A stretch of 64,000 nt of DNA, taken from the NCBI RefSeq assembly GCF_001676725.1, contig NZ_CP016172.1, forward strand, positions 2,728,001 to 2,792,000. Direction: 5' to 3'. A program made the position numbers and the translations under genes. Within the stretch, counting starts at the first letter, position 1. Each line of letters opens with the position of its first letter. The notes beneath the pieces are model-generated. The model searched no databases. It was not told the DNA's origin and saw only the letters and a list, made by a program, of their open reading frames with translations. Of the stretch, positions 17,106 to 29,414 are shown piece after piece. The stretch comes from Bordetella flabilis (GTDB lineage: Bacteria; Pseudomonadota; Gammaproteobacteria; Burkholderiales; Burkholderiaceae_B).

Positions 17106-17549
17106 TCAGCACACGGTAATCGTGCATTGCGTCGGCGTGGCGTCCACGTGCAGCGTGGCGTCCGCTCCCGCGCGCAGCAGGATATCCCAGGTCTCGCCGT
17201 CGACCACGGCAATCGGCACGTCGACGCCATAGAGCTCCGCGGCGACGATGCAACCCAACGCCACGATCAGGTCGCGATCCAGCATGATGATGGCCGCCGG
17301 GCCCGTGCCGTTGCGCACGGCTTCAGCGAGCACGCTGCTGCTGGAGCTGGAACCCTTGGCGCGCGCCATCAACATGACGCGGCCCTGCAGCGATGCGCCA
17401 TATTGGGGATGGCGCGGTTCGATAATGCGGCCGGTCGCGGCGTCGTAGCCGCCCCAAAAACTCAATGGTTCGCTCAGCGGCAGCGCCGCGCCGCCGCCCG
17501 TGCCAGGAACCAGCGTGCGGCCGGGGAAACGCCCGCGATCAATCTTCAT
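17106..17549 (-). CDS. Aconitase X swivel domain (small subunit)
   Basis: The small subunit (DUF126, 147 residues) of a two-protein aconitase X dehydratase. It contains the GTGGGAALPLSEPLSFWGGYD segment early and a central ARAKGSSSSSSVLAEAVRN loop, the conserved swivel motif. It begins with ATG at 17549, overlapping the large-subunit stop by 11 nt, so the two are coupled and should assemble. Bacterial AcnX enzymes include cis-3-hydroxy-L-proline dehydratase; archaeal ones act on mevalonate 5-phosphate (family knowledge). Confidence 0.9.
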   Translation of the reverse strand: MKIDRGRFPGRTLVPGTGGGAALPLSEPLSFWGGYDAATGRIIEPRHPQYGASLQGRVMLMARAKGSSSSSSVLAEAVRNGTGPAAIIMLDRDLIVALGCIVAAELYGVDVPIAVVDGETWDILLRAGADATLHVDATPTQCTITVC

Positions 17550-18792
17550 CGATGCACACCCTGGCCTCCATGGCGGAGCGTACGCATTCGCGCAGGCTGC
17601 CGTAGGCGACCTGCACGCCGATGTTGGCCGGCGCATAGTGCGCCCATTTGCCCGAGTTGGTCATGACGAGTCCGCGGGTCTGCCGCATGACGGGCGTGAT
17701 GTAGGTACAGGTGTCCGTCACGAACTGCACGCCGGCGGCCCGCAGCCTTTGCGCCATTCCCGATGCATCCAGCTCCCACAGGATGTAGCGGCTGGTGTTC
17801 ACGTAGAAGTCGACCGCGCATCGGCGTCCGTCCTCGGCCAGGAGGCGGTCCAGCGCCGCGCATTCCGCCAGCGAAAAATGCGGCGTGCCGACACTGACGG
17901 CCGCGATGCGATCGCCCGTCCGGGCCTTGCTGAGCGTCGCCCGCATGGCGCGCAGGTCGGCCCGCGTCACCGCGATCGTTGCGCCCTCGGCACGAGTGCC
18001 GAGGGCTTCGGCCAGGGTGGGCGCCTCGGGCGTGATGCCCACGGCGTGAAAAAGGGCGATGGCCCCGCTGGATGCGGCGGCCGCGCCCAGCGCCTTCAGC
18101 TCGTCCTCGGTGGTGTCCGGCGGCAGGCCCGTGATGGCGGGGATGCGCCCATCGGACCTTGCTCCCACCAGCAAACCGAGGGCGGCGTACCAGATGTCGC
18201 GGCTGGCCGGGTCCCCGGGAAAGTCGTCCAGCGCAAAGACCACGCTGGCGTGGCGGTTCTCGGTCAGGTGCAAGCCGCAGCAGGGCGCGCGGCCGGTGAG
18301 CGCCGCGCACAGGTCCATGAAGTCGCCGTAGCGATTGGTGCGGGCGCCGAGCACGGAGTTGGCAAACACGATGGCGTTGGATTCCGCCCAGGCGATCTGC
18401 TGGCCCAGGGCAGGGCGCCGCTTCATCTGGTACGGCGCGCAGGTGAAGCTGGATTCGCAACCCAGTTCGACATGGGCCTGCATGAGGCGGGTGCCGGCAT
18501 CGCGCAGCGCGTTGTCGCCGCGGAACAGTTCGGGGTGGATCAGGTCCATGGAGCCCACGTTCAAGGTCGTGGGCACGACGACGCGGCCGCCGCCCTGCAC
18601 CAGCCGTTCGACGAAGTCCAGGCTGGCCTGGCCATGGTAAAGACAGCCATCGATGTGCGCGCTAACGATGTCCAGCAGGCCGGCCGCGCCCATGACCGCC
18701 GCGGAACGAACCAGCACGCGCATGGCCAGCGCGGTGGCGTCGCCGTGTTCGCCCCGCAACAGGGCCTCGTCGTAGTCGGTAAGCGCAAGCAC
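17539..18792 (-). CDS. Aconitase X catalytic (large) subunit
   Basis: The DUF521 catalytic subunit, 417 residues, binding an Fe-S cluster and dehydrating a hydroxy acid; cis-3-hydroxy-L-proline is the best-known bacterial substrate. Segments such as VPTTLNVGSMDLIHPE, ESNAIVFANSVLGARTNRYGD and FVTDTCTYITPVMRQT mark the family. The C-terminal VMTNSGKWAHYAPANIGVQV is typical. The start is taken as GTG at 18792, with AAGGA seven bases upstream; the open frame extends 58 codons further but without similarity. It is divergent from an iron alcohol dehydrogenase. Confidence 0.92.
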   Translation of the reverse strand: MLALTDYDEALLRGEHGDATALAMRVLVRSAAVMGAAGLLDIVSAHIDGCLYHGQASLDFVERLVQGGGRVVVPTTLNVGSMDLIHPELFRGDNALRDAGTRLMQAHVELGCESSFTCAPYQMKRRPALGQQIAWAESNAIVFANSVLGARTNRYGDFMDLCAALTGRAPCCGLHLTENRHASVVFALDDFPGDPASRDIWYAALGLLVGARSDGRIPAITGLPPDTTEDELKALGAAAASSGAIALFHAVGITPEAPTLAEALGTRAEGATIAVTRADLRAMRATLSKARTGDRIAAVSVGTPHFSLAECAALDRLLAEDGRRCAVDFYVNTSRYILWELDASGMAQRLRAAGVQFVTDTCTYITPVMRQTRGLVMTNSGKWAHYAPANIGVQVAYGSLRECVRSAMEARVCIDED

Positions 18793-18964
18793 GGTGTTCC
18801 TTGGCCGGCGGGGTGGACGGGCATCGTCCGCATGCGGGGATTGTAGCGGCCGGTCCAGGACGCCCGGCGCGGCGCCGGTGTCATGACCGGTTTTCCCCGT
18901 CTTGCCGCGCTTTCCCGATACGCGTAAGGTGGGCCGGCATCCAATCGCGACGGAGACACGCGCC

Positions 18965-20116
18965 ATGCAAGCTTTCGCCTTTCATGCCGCCAAGGCGCTC
19001 TTCGTGGCGCCGGGCGGCGCCGCACAGTTGGCCGAGCATGTCCTGCGCCTGGGCGGCCGTTCCGTGATGGTGGTTACCGACCCCGGCGTGGTCCGGGCCG
19101 GGCTGCTGGAGCCGGTGTTGCAGGGGTTGCGCGGCGCGGGGCTTGCCGTCTCCTGCTTCGCCGATGTCGAACCCGACCCGCCGGTGGACGTCGTCCTGCG
19201 CGCGGCTGGGCAGGCCCGCGCAAGCGGGGCCGATTGCATCGTCGGCTTCGGTGGCGGCAGTTCGCTCGATGCCGCCAAGCTGGCCGCCGTGCTGGCCGGC
19301 GGAGACACGCGCCTGGAAGATATCTACGGCGTGGACAAGGTGCGCGGCCACCGCCTGCCCCTGGCGCTGGTGCCCACCACCGCGGGCACCGGGTCCGAAG
19401 TCACGCCCATCGCCATCGTCACGACCGGCGAAGGCATGAAGCAGGGCGTGGTGTCTCCCGTGCTGCTGCCCGATGTGGCGCTGCTGGACGCGGACCTGAC
19501 CCTGGGCTTGCCGCGTGCCGTCACGGCGGCCACGGGCATCGACGCGATGGTGCATGCGATCGAGGCGTACACCAGCAAGCGCCTGAAGAACCCGGTTTCG
19601 GATAGCCTGGCGCGCGAAGCCCTGTGTCTGCTGTCCCGCAATATCCACCGGGTCTGCGATACGCCGTCGGATCGCGCCGCGCGGCAGGACATGCTGCTCG
19701 GCGCCTGCATGGCGGGGATGGCGTTCGCCAATGCCCCCGTGGCGGCCGTGCATGCGCTCGCGTACCCGGTGGGTGCGCGTTTCCACGTGCCGCACGGCCT
19801 GTCGAACTCGCTGGTGCTGGGGCCGGTATTGCGCTTCAACCTGCCGGCCGCCCATGGGCACTATGCCGAACTCGCGGGGCAGGTCCTTCCGGACGCGGAG
19901 GGCTCGGTCGAGGCGCGCGCCACCGCGTTGATCGAATGGCTGGAGGCCCTGCCGGGCGCCCTCGGCATCCCGACCCGCCTGGCGCAGGTGGGCATAGGCG
20001 CTGGCGATATCGATGCGCTGGCGGACGACGCCATGCGGCAGACACGGCTGCTGGTCAACAATCCGCGCGAGCTGGGCCGCGATGACGCGGCCGCGCTGTA
20101 TCGGCTGGCGCTCTGA
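18965..20116 (+). CDS. Iron-containing alcohol dehydrogenase
   Basis: A 383-residue group III (Fe-ADH) NAD(P)-dependent dehydrogenase. The nucleotide loop is FGGGSSLDAAK near 98-108. PTTAGTGSEVTPIAI follows near 138-152. Metal ligands lie in ATGIDAMVHAIEAY and in HALAYPVGARFHVPHGLSNS (two His). The start at 18965 gives the family N-terminus; an open frame from 18902 lacks similarity. It is divergent from the aconitase X pair (172 bp between starts), so it may reduce or oxidise a product of the same pathway. Maleylacetate reductases are relatives, so the substrate is uncertain. Confidence 0.92.
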   Translation: MQAFAFHAAKALFVAPGGAAQLAEHVLRLGGRSVMVVTDPGVVRAGLLEPVLQGLRGAGLAVSCFADVEPDPPVDVVLRAAGQARASGADCIVGFGGGSSLDAAKLAAVLAGGDTRLEDIYGVDKVRGHRLPLALVPTTAGTGSEVTPIAIVTTGEGMKQGVVSPVLLPDVALLDADLTLGLPRAVTAATGIDAMVHAIEAYTSKRLKNPVSDSLAREALCLLSRNIHRVCDTPSDRAARQDMLLGACMAGMAFANAPVAAVHALAYPVGARFHVPHGLSNSLVLGPVLRFNLPAAHGHYAELAGQVLPDAEGSVEARATALIEWLEALPGALGIPTRLAQVGIGAGDIDALADDAMRQTRLLVNNPRELGRDDAAALYRLAL

Positions 20117-20194
20117 CACGCCCGGGCCTTCGCCGCGCCAGTCCGCGACCTGACGCAGTCGAACGGGTCGCGCAATGGAGGGCTCGCAGCGCCC

Positions 20195-20216
20195 CGCCGG
20201 AGGATCCCCTCCGGCG
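20195..20216. terminator. Hairpin downstream of the iron alcohol dehydrogenase
   Basis: CGCCGGAGG at 20195-20203 pairs perfectly with CCTCCGGCG at 20208-20216 around ATCC. It starts 79 bp after the dehydrogenase stop. There is no T-run, so it may terminate with Rho or stabilise the mRNA end. Confidence 0.5.
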
Positions 20217-20289
20217 CCGTTGCCCCGCGTGCGTCGGCTCCTGCCCCCGGGCAGGTCAGCAGCAGATCTGTCGCTGAAAAGACGCACGC

Positions 20290-20318
20290 TTCATCGACCG
20301 AAAACACGGATTCATCGA
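20290..20318. repeat. TTCATCGA direct repeat, 21 bp apart
   Basis: Two identical octamers start at 20290 and 20311, exactly two helical turns apart, 110-140 bp upstream of the autotransporter start. They are placed as sites for an activator bound on one DNA face would be. The repeat is short, so chance is possible. Confidence 0.35.
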
Positions 20319-20427
20319 AAAACGCCTACGTGCGCCGCGGGCACGTGGCAAACTTTCAGCGCCCGAAAAAGTAACAAGAAACAATTGCGGTCGCATTGTG
20401 GCGGCTGCCTTCCTGGCGCACCAGAAG

Positions 20428-23400
20428 ATGAACAAACGAGCTGCACGTTCGACGAAACGCAGGGTAACGGGGAAGATGGAGCAGCCGACTTTCGCGGCGC
20501 CGGCTTCCCCACGTTGGCCGGGCGGCTGGCCGGTGGCACCCTGGCCGGGAATGGCGGTCCTGTCCACCGCGATGGCATGGGGACTGCCGGCAATACTCCC
20601 CGGCCAGGCCTGGGCCGCCTCCTGCTCCGGCACCAGCAGCGTGACGTGCAGCATTTCGGGCGGCTCGTACAGCAGTTCCCAGGAAGCCCTCTACGGCGGA
20701 GCGGACGGCACCAGCAGCAACAAGACGGGGAGTGCCGGTCCCAACGTCACCTTGACCAACGACGGCAATGTCTCGATCAGCTACTCCAGCTCGATGTACG
20801 TGGGCGGCGCCGCGGTCCTGGTCGGCAGCGAAGGCGGCTTCGGCTACGACGAAGGCAACGGCGGCGGGGGCGGCACGGTAACGGTGACGAACAACGGCAC
20901 CCTCGGCGCGTTCCTGAACGGAAGCAACCAAGGGTTTTTTCCCACCGGCAAGCTGCTGTACGTGTTCTCCGCCGGCGGCGGGGGAAGCGCCGACAACAAG
21001 AACAACAATTCCAACGGCGGCACGGGCGGCACGGGCGGCACCGTCACCGTGCAGAACAACGCGGCGCTCAGCATGTCCGGCACCGTATCGGGCGAAGGCT
21101 TTTTCGGCATCTTCGCCGACAACCAGGGCGGCACGGGCGGCGAACAGAACAACGCCGCGACCGGTGACCAGTTGGGTGGCTCGGGCGGAAGTGCCGGCAA
21201 TGTCACGGTAAACAACCAGGGCAGCATCGCCCTGGGCAATAGCAACAGCCGGGTGCAGGGAACCGCCCTGGGCGCCGGCATCCTGGCGCGGTCCGCCGGT
21301 GGCGGGGGCGGCGTCAATAACGGCAATGCCGGCGACGGCGGGTGGGCCATCCTCAACAATACCGGCGCCGTGAGCGTCTACTGGAATGCGACGACGCAGG
21401 GCGCCCTGTTCGGCGTGTTGAGCCGCAGCGCCGGCGGCGATGGCCTGCCTTCCACCGACAACAGCGACCGGGGCGGCGATGGCGGCGCCGGACAATACGC
21501 GAAAGTGACGTCCTCCACCGCCAATATCCTGCTGGACGTGACCGGCGCCGCGGGCGTGATCGGCGCGGGTATCGCCGCGCTCAGCCATGGCGGCGATGGC
21601 GGCAAGGGTCCGAGCAGCGACAACTATGGCGGCTACGGCGGCAGCGCCTGGGGCGCGGAGGTCTACCTGACCGATAACGGCTCGGTGACCACGCGCGGCG
21701 ATTCCATGTTCGGCATCCTGGCCGAAGGCCTGGGCGGCCTGGGCGGGGACGGCAGCAACGGCGGCGCGCTCGCGGGCACGGGCGGCGGCGGGGGCTTCGG
21801 GGGCAACGGCGGCGCCATCTATGTGGAAACGGAATCCAGCACCTCCATCGCCACCACCGGCGCCTATTCCGTCGGCATCGTCGGGCATTCGGTGGGCGGC
21901 GGCGGCGGCACGGGTTCGGATTTCGTCAGCGTGCTGGGCGGGTCGGGCGGCAATGGCGGCAATGGCGGCAACGCGGGCGTCGTAAGAATACAGAACGCCG
22001 GGCGTATCACCACGAGCGGTGATCACGCCTACGGCATCCTGGCCCAGTCCGTGGGCGGCAGCGGCGGCAACGGAGGCGTGGACACCTCCGTGGCGCTGTC
22101 CCTGGGCGGGTCGGGCGCGGGCGGCGGCACGGCGGACCTGGCCCAGGTGGAGAACGTGGGCGCCATCAGTACCAGCGGCTATAGCGCGCACGGCGTGGTC
22201 GCGCAATCCATAGGCGGCGGAGGCGGCGCGGCCGGTTCGGCCACCGGCCTGCTCTCCATCGGCGGCAAGGCCGCGGGCACCACCACCTCTCCCGGCGGCA
22301 CGGTCCTGATCTACAACTCTGGCGCGGTCACGACGACCGGCGATGCCGCCATCGGCCTGCTGGCGCAGTCCGTCGGCGGGGGCGGTGGCACCGGCGGCGA
22401 CGCCAAGGGCATCGCCGGGGTCGGCGGCACGGGTTCGGCCGGCGGGGCGGGCGGCGAAGCGATCCTGCTCAATCTGGGCACGGTGAAGACATCGGGCGAT
22501 TTCGCGGTCGGCGCGCTCGCGCAGTCCATAGGCGGGGGCGGCGGCAACGGCGGCGACACCATGACCCTGTCCACCGGCGTGTCGCTGGGCATCGGCGGCA
22601 ACGCCAGCGGCGGCGGCGACGGCGGCATCGTCTGCATCGACAACACCGGAAGCTGCGCCACACCGGTGCCGGCCATCCTGCCGGGCGCGATCACCACGCT
22701 CGGCGACTATGCCATCGGCCTGGTCGGGCAATCCGTTGGCGGCGGCGGTGGCAACGGCGGCAGCGCGACCAACCACAGCCTGGCTTCCTTCGTCGAATTG
22801 CAGATCGGCGGTGCAGGGGGCGCGGGCGGGAGCGGCAAAGCCGTGACCGTCCAGCAGGACTTCCTGTCGATCACGACCAGCGGTGCGCACGCCATCGGCG
22901 TGCTGGCGCAGTCCGTCGGCGGCGGCGGCGGCAACGGTGGCGACTCGTCGTTTTTCGATGCCACGATAGGTTTCAACGCCGGGGTTGCGATCGGGGGCAG
23001 CGGCGGCCCGGGCGGCTCGGCGGACGTGACGACGGTCAATCTGCGCAACAGCCAGATCGTGACGGGCATGCCCCCGCCCAACGTGGATCCGTCGACCTTC
23101 GCGCCCGACGACGCGTTCGGCATCCTGGCGCAATCCATCGGTGGCGGCGGCGGCAACGGCGGCAGCTCCACGGCCAAGGACTTCGTGCTGGCGGCGCCGA
23201 CCGGCACCGGCGTACCCGTCGCGGTCAACTTCAACGCCTCGGTAGGCGGCAACGGTGGCGTGGGGGGCGGCGGCAACACGGTGAACATCAACTTGAGCAA
23301 CGGCACTTCGGTGGCGACGCTGGGCGACGGTTCGCACGCGGTGGTGGCGCAGTCGATCGGCGGCGGGGGCGGCAACGGTGGCGACGCTTCCACGCTGTCC

Positions 23401-26400
23401 ACCGTGCTGGGCGACAAGGACACCGTTGAGATTACAGGGAGCATCGCCATCGGCGGCGTTAACACCGGCAACGGCGCCAACGGCGGAACGGTCAACGTGA
23501 CCGTGGGCGATGTCGGCACGGCCTACGCGCGCATCCCGGCGCCGCTGCAGCTGCCGCCCATCTCGCAACAGGCGCCGCCATCGACCATCGTGACCTACGG
23601 CGACTATGCCAACGGCGTGCTGGCGCAGTCCATCGGCGGCGGCGGCGGCAATGGCGGCATCGGCGCCAGCAACGCCTACGCGCAAGGCGGCGTGGTCAAC
23701 CTGAAGGCCAACGTGGGCCTGGGCGGAAAGGGCGGCTATGGCGGCTACGGCGGCACGGTGAACGTTACGCAGAATCCGAACCAGACCATCCAGACGCTGG
23801 GCTCGGGCTCGCGCGGCATTACCGCGCAATCCATCGGGGGCGGCGGCGGCAATTCGCAGGGCGGCACGCTCTACCTGGGCGGCGCGGTGAGCGGTTATGG
23901 CGCCCGCCTCAGCGTGGGAGTCGGCAAGACCGGCGGTTCGGGCGGCGACGGCGGCGACGTCAGCGCGTTGACCTCCGGCGCCATCGCCACCGCGGGCGGC
24001 GATGCCGACGGCGTCATGCTGCAATCGGTCGGCGGCGGCGGCGGCCTGGGCGGCTCCATCGGCGCGGATGCGTCGTCCAATCCCATCCTCGACCGCATCG
24101 GCACCATCGAGGACAACAAAAACCGCCTCGGGGATTCAGGCGCCACCTATACGCTTACCGTAAACGTCGGCGGCAGCGGTGGCGGCGGCGGCAATGGCGG
24201 CGCGATCACCTTCACGCACGCCGGCCAGATCGCCACGCAGGGCGACTGGGCCGACGGCTATGTCGCCCAATCCATCGGCGGAGGCGGCGGCGCCGGCGGT
24301 TCATCGGTCGCCTCGGGCAGCAAGGTCAATGCCAACATCACGGTTGGCGTGGGCGGCACGGGCGGCATCTCCGGCAACGGTGGAAACATCACCGGCCACT
24401 TCGACGACGACCACGCCAACCTCATCACCACCGCAGGCTACATGGCATACGGCGTCCTGCTGCAGTCCATCGGCGGGGGCGGCGGCCAGGGGGGCGACGG
24501 TTCCGATATGGCCAACGGCAATCTGACCGTCGGCGGCGTGGCCGGCGGCGCGGGCGGCGCGGCGGGGGCGGGCGGCACGATCTCGCTGCCGGCAGGCGGC
24601 AGCTGGATCAATGTGACGACCAGCGGCAGCGACTCTCCCTCCATGGTCTTGCAGTCCGTCGGCGGTGGGGGCGGCATCGGCGGCGCGGGCAACACCAGTT
24701 CGTCGGTCGGCATAGGCACGCACCAGGTCGCCGTGGCGGTAGGCGGCAAGGGCGGCGTCAGCGGCGACGGCGGCACCATCGATGCCTCGACGGGCGGCGC
24801 CTTCACGACCCATGGCGCGCGCTCGTATGGCGTCCTGGCGCAGTCCGTGGGCGGCGGCGGGGGCATAGGCGGGGCGGGGTCGGCCGGCAGCCTGCTCAGC
24901 GTGGCGCTGGGCGGAAGCGGCGGCGCGGCGGGCGACGGCGGGGCCGTCACCTTGGCGTTGACCAGCGGAAGCCGCCTGGCGACATCCGGCGCGGGCTCGC
25001 ATGCCATCGTGGCGCAGTCCATCGGCGGTGGCGGCGGTATCGCGGGCGACACATCGCTGGCCTTGCAACTGAACCCCGGCGCCTGGAACGGCAGGCCCGC
25101 CGATTCCGGCGCCAATGGTTCCGGGCAGCAGGTGTCGGTCTCGGTCGACGGCAGCATCAGCACCAACGGCGCCAACGCATTCGGCATCGTCGCGCAGTCG
25201 ATAGGCGGCGGCGGCGGCCTGGGTGGCGTGGGTGGCACCGGCTTCGCCGGCAATAGCAATCAACAAGCCTCCGGCACGGCGGGCAACGTACAGGTGACGC
25301 AGAGCGGCACGCTGTACGCCAACGGCCCGGGCTCGACGGGCATCCTGGCGCAAAGCCAGGGCCCCAGCGGCAATGGCACCGTCACGGTGAACGTGAACGG
25401 CACGGTGCAGGGCGGTTCGGGAAGCGCCAGCGGCGTCTGGGTCGCCGACGGCTACAACAACGTGCTGAATGTCGGGACGAACGGCTCGATTTCCGCGTTG
25501 TCGGGCGTGGCGGTGCTATATGACGGCGATAACTACACGTCCAATGGATCGGTGCTGACGGTCAACAACAACGGCGTCATCCAGGGCAACGTCAACTGCT
25601 ACACCTCGGGCAGCGGCCCCGCCTGCAACGAGGGCAGCCTGCCGAACGTCATCAATGCGCAGACCGGCATGCTCGCCGACGCCACGGTCTACCAGGCCAA
25701 TGTGGTCAATGCGGGCGTCATGTTTATCGGCACGCCGGCGCAGTTCGATACCGCTACGGTGACGGGCAACTTCACGCAGCAGGCAAGCGGCGTGATGCGC
25801 GTCACCGCCGATTTCGACCAACTGCGCTCGAACCGTCTGGTGGTGCAGGGGGCTTCCGTTCTGGGCGGGACGGTGGACGTGAGCGCGGTAAGCCTGCTGC
25901 CGGATCGCGAGGTCACCGTGCTGACCGCCCAGGGCCCCGCGCAGGGTCAGTTGAACGCGGTGGACTCGCCGGTCATCGATTACGCCGTGACCCCGGCAGG
26001 CCCGGATTACCGCGTGCGCGCCGCGAGCGCGGACTTCGCGGCCCCGTCCATGGGCTTGAAGCGCAACCAGGCCGCGGTCGCGGATAATCTGCAGGGCGCC
26101 TGGGACGCCGGCGGCAACTCCAGTTTCGGCCCGCTGTTCGCCGCCCTGGACCAGGCCTCGCGCCAGGGCGCGGGCGCGTACCAGCAAAGCATCTCCGATC
26201 TCTCGCCCGGCGTCGCGCTGGCGCCCGCCGTGCAGATGCAGGCCGGAATGAGCCGCTTCAATGACGGCATGATGTCCTGCCCCGCCTTTGCCGGCGCGGA
26301 CGCCCTGACGGGCGAACGCAATTGCCTGTGGGGCCAGGTGAGCGGACGTTCCACGCATCAGGACGGCAGCGGCGGCACGGCCGGCTTCGATTACGACAGC

Positions 26401-27150
26401 ATGACCTATCAGTTTGGCGGGCAACGCGAGTTCCAGCCGGATTGGTTCATCGGCGCCTCCGCGGCGTACCAGAGCAGCCAGTTGCGCGGGCAGGACGGCA
26501 GGGTGTCCGGCAATGGCGACAGCGGCTACGTGGGCGTGGTATTGAAGCGGCAGGCCGGCCCCTGGACGTTCTCCGGCGCGCTCGGGGGCGGTTATGGCTC
26601 CTATGAACTGGACCGCAATATCGGCATCCAGAACATGCAGAGCACGGCCGAAGGCAGCCCGGATGTCTACACCGTGGGCGCGAAGCTGCGTGCCGCGCGC
26701 ACCTTCACGCCGACGGACAACTTCTACCTGAAGCCATACCTGGACCTGGATGCCACCTATGCGCGCATGCCGGGGTATGACGAGTCGGGCAACGCGCTGC
26801 ATCTCTCGGTCGATGGAAGCAGCCAGTTCGTCATGGCGCTGTCGCCCATGCTGGAAATCGGCGGGCGCGCCGACCTGGGCAATGGCGCCACCATGCGGCC
26901 GTATGCGTATGCGGGCGCCGCGTTCCTGTCCAAGGACAAGTGGAGCACCCGCGCCCGTTTCCAGGGGGCGCCGGATGGCGCGGGGTCGTTCACCACGACA
27001 ATGGATACGGACAGGGTCGTGGCGAGGATCGGCGCGGGCCTGCAGGTGACCACCGCGTCGAACATGGACTTCCGGCTGCAATACGACGGGGAGCTCTCCT
27101 CCAAGGTCGCGAGCCATAGCGGGACGTTGCGGGTGATGGTGCCGTTCTAG
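20428..27150 (+). CDS. Giant glycine-rich autotransporter (type Va) with outer-membrane beta-barrel
   Basis: Surface protein of 2240 residues exported by its own barrel. Residues 1-64 form a long basic signal peptide ending AWAASC. The passenger (about 65-1650) is built of units of roughly 53-92 residues. Each ends in a Gly loop: sixteen copies of QS(I/V)GGGGG occur between about 590 and 1600, with degenerate copies before them, and TTSGDxAxG-like beta-helix strands lie between. A linker (1650-1965) contains [16 protein letters not shown], a probable disulfide. The barrel (about 1966-2240) ends in LRVMVPF, the terminal Phe needed for BAM insertion. The start is uncertain: GTG 20398, ATG 20428 and ATG 20476 are all in frame; 20428 gives the most normal basic N-region. 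It has no partner gene. Adhesion or biofilm is a guess from the family. Confidence 0.93.
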   Translation: MNKRAARSTKRRVTGKMEQPTFAAPASPRWPGGWPVAPWPGMAVLSTAMAWGLPAILPGQAWAASCSGTSSVTCSISGGSYSSSQEALYGGADGTSSNKTGSAGPNVTLTNDGNVSISYSSSMYVGGAAVLVGSEGGFGYDEGNGGGGGTVTVTNNGTLGAFLNGSNQGFFPTGKLLYVFSAGGGGSADNKNNNSNGGTGGTGGTVTVQNNAALSMSGTVSGEGFFGIFADNQGGTGGEQNNAATGDQLGGSGGSAGNVTVNNQGSIALGNSNSRVQGTALGAGILARSAGGGGGVNNGNAGDGGWAILNNTGAVSVYWNATTQGALFGVLSRSAGGDGLPSTDNSDRGGDGGAGQYAKVTSSTANILLDVTGAAGVIGAGIAALSHGGDGGKGPSSDNYGGYGGSAWGAEVYLTDNGSVTTRGDSMFGILAEGLGGLGGDGSNGGALAGTGGGGGFGGNGGAIYVETESSTSIATTGAYSVGIVGHSVGGGGGTGSDFVSVLGGSGGNGGNGGNAGVVRIQNAGRITTSGDHAYGILAQSVGGSGGNGGVDTSVALSLGGSGAGGGTADLAQVENVGAISTSGYSAHGVVAQSIGGGGGAAGSATGLLSIGGKAAGTTTSPGGTVLIYNSGAVTTTGDAAIGLLAQSVGGGGGTGGDAKGIAGVGGTGSAGGAGGEAILLNLGTVKTSGDFAVGALAQSIGGGGGNGGDTMTLSTGVSLGIGGNASGGGDGGIVCIDNTGSCATPVPAILPGAITTLGDYAIGLVGQSVGGGGGNGGSATNHSLASFVELQIGGAGGAGGSGKAVTVQQDFLSITTSGAHAIGVLAQSVGGGGGNGGDSSFFDATIGFNAGVAIGGSGGPGGSADVTTVNLRNSQIVTGMPPPNVDPSTFAPDDAFGILAQSIGGGGGNGGSSTAKDFVLAAPTGTGVPVAVNFNASVGGNGGVGGGGNTVNINLSNGTSVATLGDGSHAVVAQSIGGGGGNGGDASTLSTVLGDKDTVEITGSIAIGGVNTGNGANGGTVNVTVGDVGTAYARIPAPLQLPPISQQAPPSTIVTYGDYANGVLAQSIGGGGGNGGIGASNAYAQGGVVNLKANVGLGGKGGYGGYGGTVNVTQNPNQTIQTLGSGSRGITAQSIGGGGGNSQGGTLYLGGAVSGYGARLSVGVGKTGGSGGDGGDVSALTSGAIATAGGDADGVMLQSVGGGGGLGGSIGADASSNPILDRIGTIEDNKNRLGDSGATYTLTVNVGGSGGGGGNGGAITFTHAGQIATQGDWADGYVAQSIGGGGGAGGSSVASGSKVNANITVGVGGTGGISGNGGNITGHFDDDHANLITTAGYMAYGVLLQSIGGGGGQGGDGSDMANGNLTVGGVAGGAGGAAGAGGTISLPAGGSWINVTTSGSDSPSMVLQSVGGGGGIGGAGNTSSSVGIGTHQVAVAVGGKGGVSGDGGTIDASTGGAFTTHGARSYGVLAQSVGGGGGIGGAGSAGSLLSVALGGSGGAAGDGGAVTLALTSGSRLATSGAGSHAIVAQSIGGGGGIAGDTSLALQLNPGAWNGRPADSGANGSGQQVSVSVDGSISTNGANAFGIVAQSIGGGGGLGGVGGTGFAGNSNQQASGTAGNVQVTQSGTLYANGPGSTGILAQSQGPSGNGTVTVNVNGTVQGGSGSASGVWVADGYNNVLNVGTNGSISALSGVAVLYDGDNYTSNGSVLTVNNNGVIQGNVNCYTSGSGPACNEGSLPNVINAQTGMLADATVYQANVVNAGVMFIGTPAQFDTATVTGNFTQQASGVMRVTADFDQLRSNRLVVQGASVLGGTVDVSAVSLLPDREVTVLTAQGPAQGQLNAVDSPVIDYAVTPAGPDYRVRAASADFAAPSMGLKRNQAAVADNLQGAWDAGGNSSFGPLFAALDQASRQGAGAYQQSISDLSPGVALAPAVQMQAGMSRFNDGMMSCPAFAGADALTGERNCLWGQVSGRSTHQDGSGGTAGFDYDSMTYQFGGQREFQPDWFIGASAAYQSSQLRGQDGRVSGNGDSGYVGVVLKRQAGPWTFSGALGGGYGSYELDRNIGIQNMQSTAEGSPDVYTVGAKLRAARTFTPTDNFYLKPYLDLDATYARMPGYDESGNALHLSVDGSSQFVMALSPMLEIGGRADLGNGATMRPYAYAGAAFLSKDKWSTRARFQGAPDGAGSFTTTMDTDRVVARIGAGLQVTTASNMDFRLQYDGELSSKVASHSGTLRVMVPF
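22030..25230 (+). repeat. Glycine-loop coding repeats in the autotransporter passenger
   Basis: The DNA repeats a unit coding GxLAQS(I/V)GGGGGNGG roughly every 159-276 bp. The poly-Gly part is GGC/GGT/GGG mixed, with short (GGC)n tracts. Units are diverged rather than identical, so this is an old protein repeat, not a recent tandem duplication. Confidence 0.85.
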
Positions 27151-27229
27151 GTGGGAGCCATCGACGGGGCGGCCCGCATCCTCCGGACGCGAGCCGCAAT
27201 ATACTGGCGCGGTTACCGAGGAGCCCGTC

Positions 27230-28346
<1,117 letters not shown>

Positions 28347-28372
<26 letters not shown>

Positions 28373-29363
28373 TCAGCTCGCCCCATTTCCTTGTTTCGGC
28401 AATGGAGACATCGCGCAGCGTCGCGGCATTGGCATAGTTGGCCAGGTAGCCGTTCTGCTCCAGGCTCGCGTCCAGCTTGGGATCGGCCATGATCCCGGCG
28501 AAGGCCTGGTCCAGGGTCTGGATGGCCGCCGGGGGCGTTCCCTTGGGCGCGCAGATGCCGAACCAGTTGTCCACGTCATACCCCGGCACGCCGGCTTCTT
28601 TCAGTGTGGGCAGTTGGCTCAGCGCCGGGACCCGGCGCGACGACGCCACGGCGAGGCCGCGCAACTGCCCGCTGCGTATGAAAGGCAGTGCCGAGGGGAT
28701 GCTGTCGAAGATGAAAGACACACTCCCCGCGAGCAGGTCGGTCATGGCCTGGGCCGAGCCCTTGTATGGCACGTTCGTCAGTTGCACGCCCAGCCGTTGC
28801 TGCAGCAACACCCCTTCCAAATGGGAGAGCGTGCCGTAGCCGGAGGCATAGTTGACGCTCGGGCCGTTTTTCCTCAGCCAGGCGATAAAGCTCTCCATGT
28901 CCTGCGCGGGCACGTGCGTATTGGTCGCCAGCACATGCGGCGCGCTGGCCAGCAAGGACACCGGCTCCAGATCCCTGACGACATCGTTGCGGGCATTCTT
29001 ATTCAGCTCGGTACCGATGATCAGCGTGGTGACCGGACACAGGAAGATGGTGTTGCCGTCCGGCGGGGATTGGACAGCCACGTTCAGTCCCAGCATGCCG
29101 CCCGCGCCGGGACGGTTGTCCACGACCACGGAACGCCCGAGGACCGGTCCCAGGTACTGGGCCAGCAACCGCGCCAGGATATCGGCCGAGCCGCCTGGAG
29201 GATACGCGACCAGCAGATGCAGGGGCGCGGTCGACTGGGCGAAGGTCAGTCCCGCCAGGCCCAGGCCCGCGAGGCCCGCGGTGTATGCGCCCGCGCGTCG
29301 CAGCGCGCTGCGACGGGATGGGCGCGCTGGCGCGCCGTTGGGTGGGCATGCGGATGAGGGCAT
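28347..29363 (-). CDS. Bug/TctC-type receptor at the end of an ABC operon
   Basis: A periplasmic TTT-family receptor, 338 residues. The N-terminus carries [20 protein letters not shown], resembling a twin-arginine signal, before [20 protein letters not shown], the Bug binding loop. AAGGAG sits 7 nt before the ATG at 29363. It follows the second ABC permease by only 51 bp and is likely the last gene of that operon. This is odd, because ABC and TTT systems use different membrane parts. It overlaps the nitronate monooxygenase 3' end by 26 bp on the opposite strand. Confidence 0.9.
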
Positions 29364-29414
29364 CGCAATCTCCTTGAAGGGAACCAGATCGTGGAAAAGG
29401 GCGGGCCGTGCGAC

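Larger units (their letters stand above)
20117..20427. other. Region upstream of the autotransporter
   Basis: This 311-bp gap contains the hairpin at 20195-20216 behind the dehydrogenase gene and a TTCATCGA direct repeat at 20290 and 20311. The last 60 bp are AT-rich relative to the surroundings, likely the promoter zone. No gene is apparent. Confidence 0.55.

Noticed and set aside
20356..24024. Long open frame of 1222 codons antisense to the autotransporter
   Set aside because: Its Ala/Arg/His-rich composition is what the reverse of GGC-rich repeats gives. It has no ribosome site or family match, and the forward gene has signal peptide, repeats and barrel.
22030..25230. Regularly spaced repeats resembling a CRISPR array
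   Set aside because: Spacing is 159-276 bp, units are diverged and in frame, and they encode a glycine-loop protein repeat; no cas genes are present.
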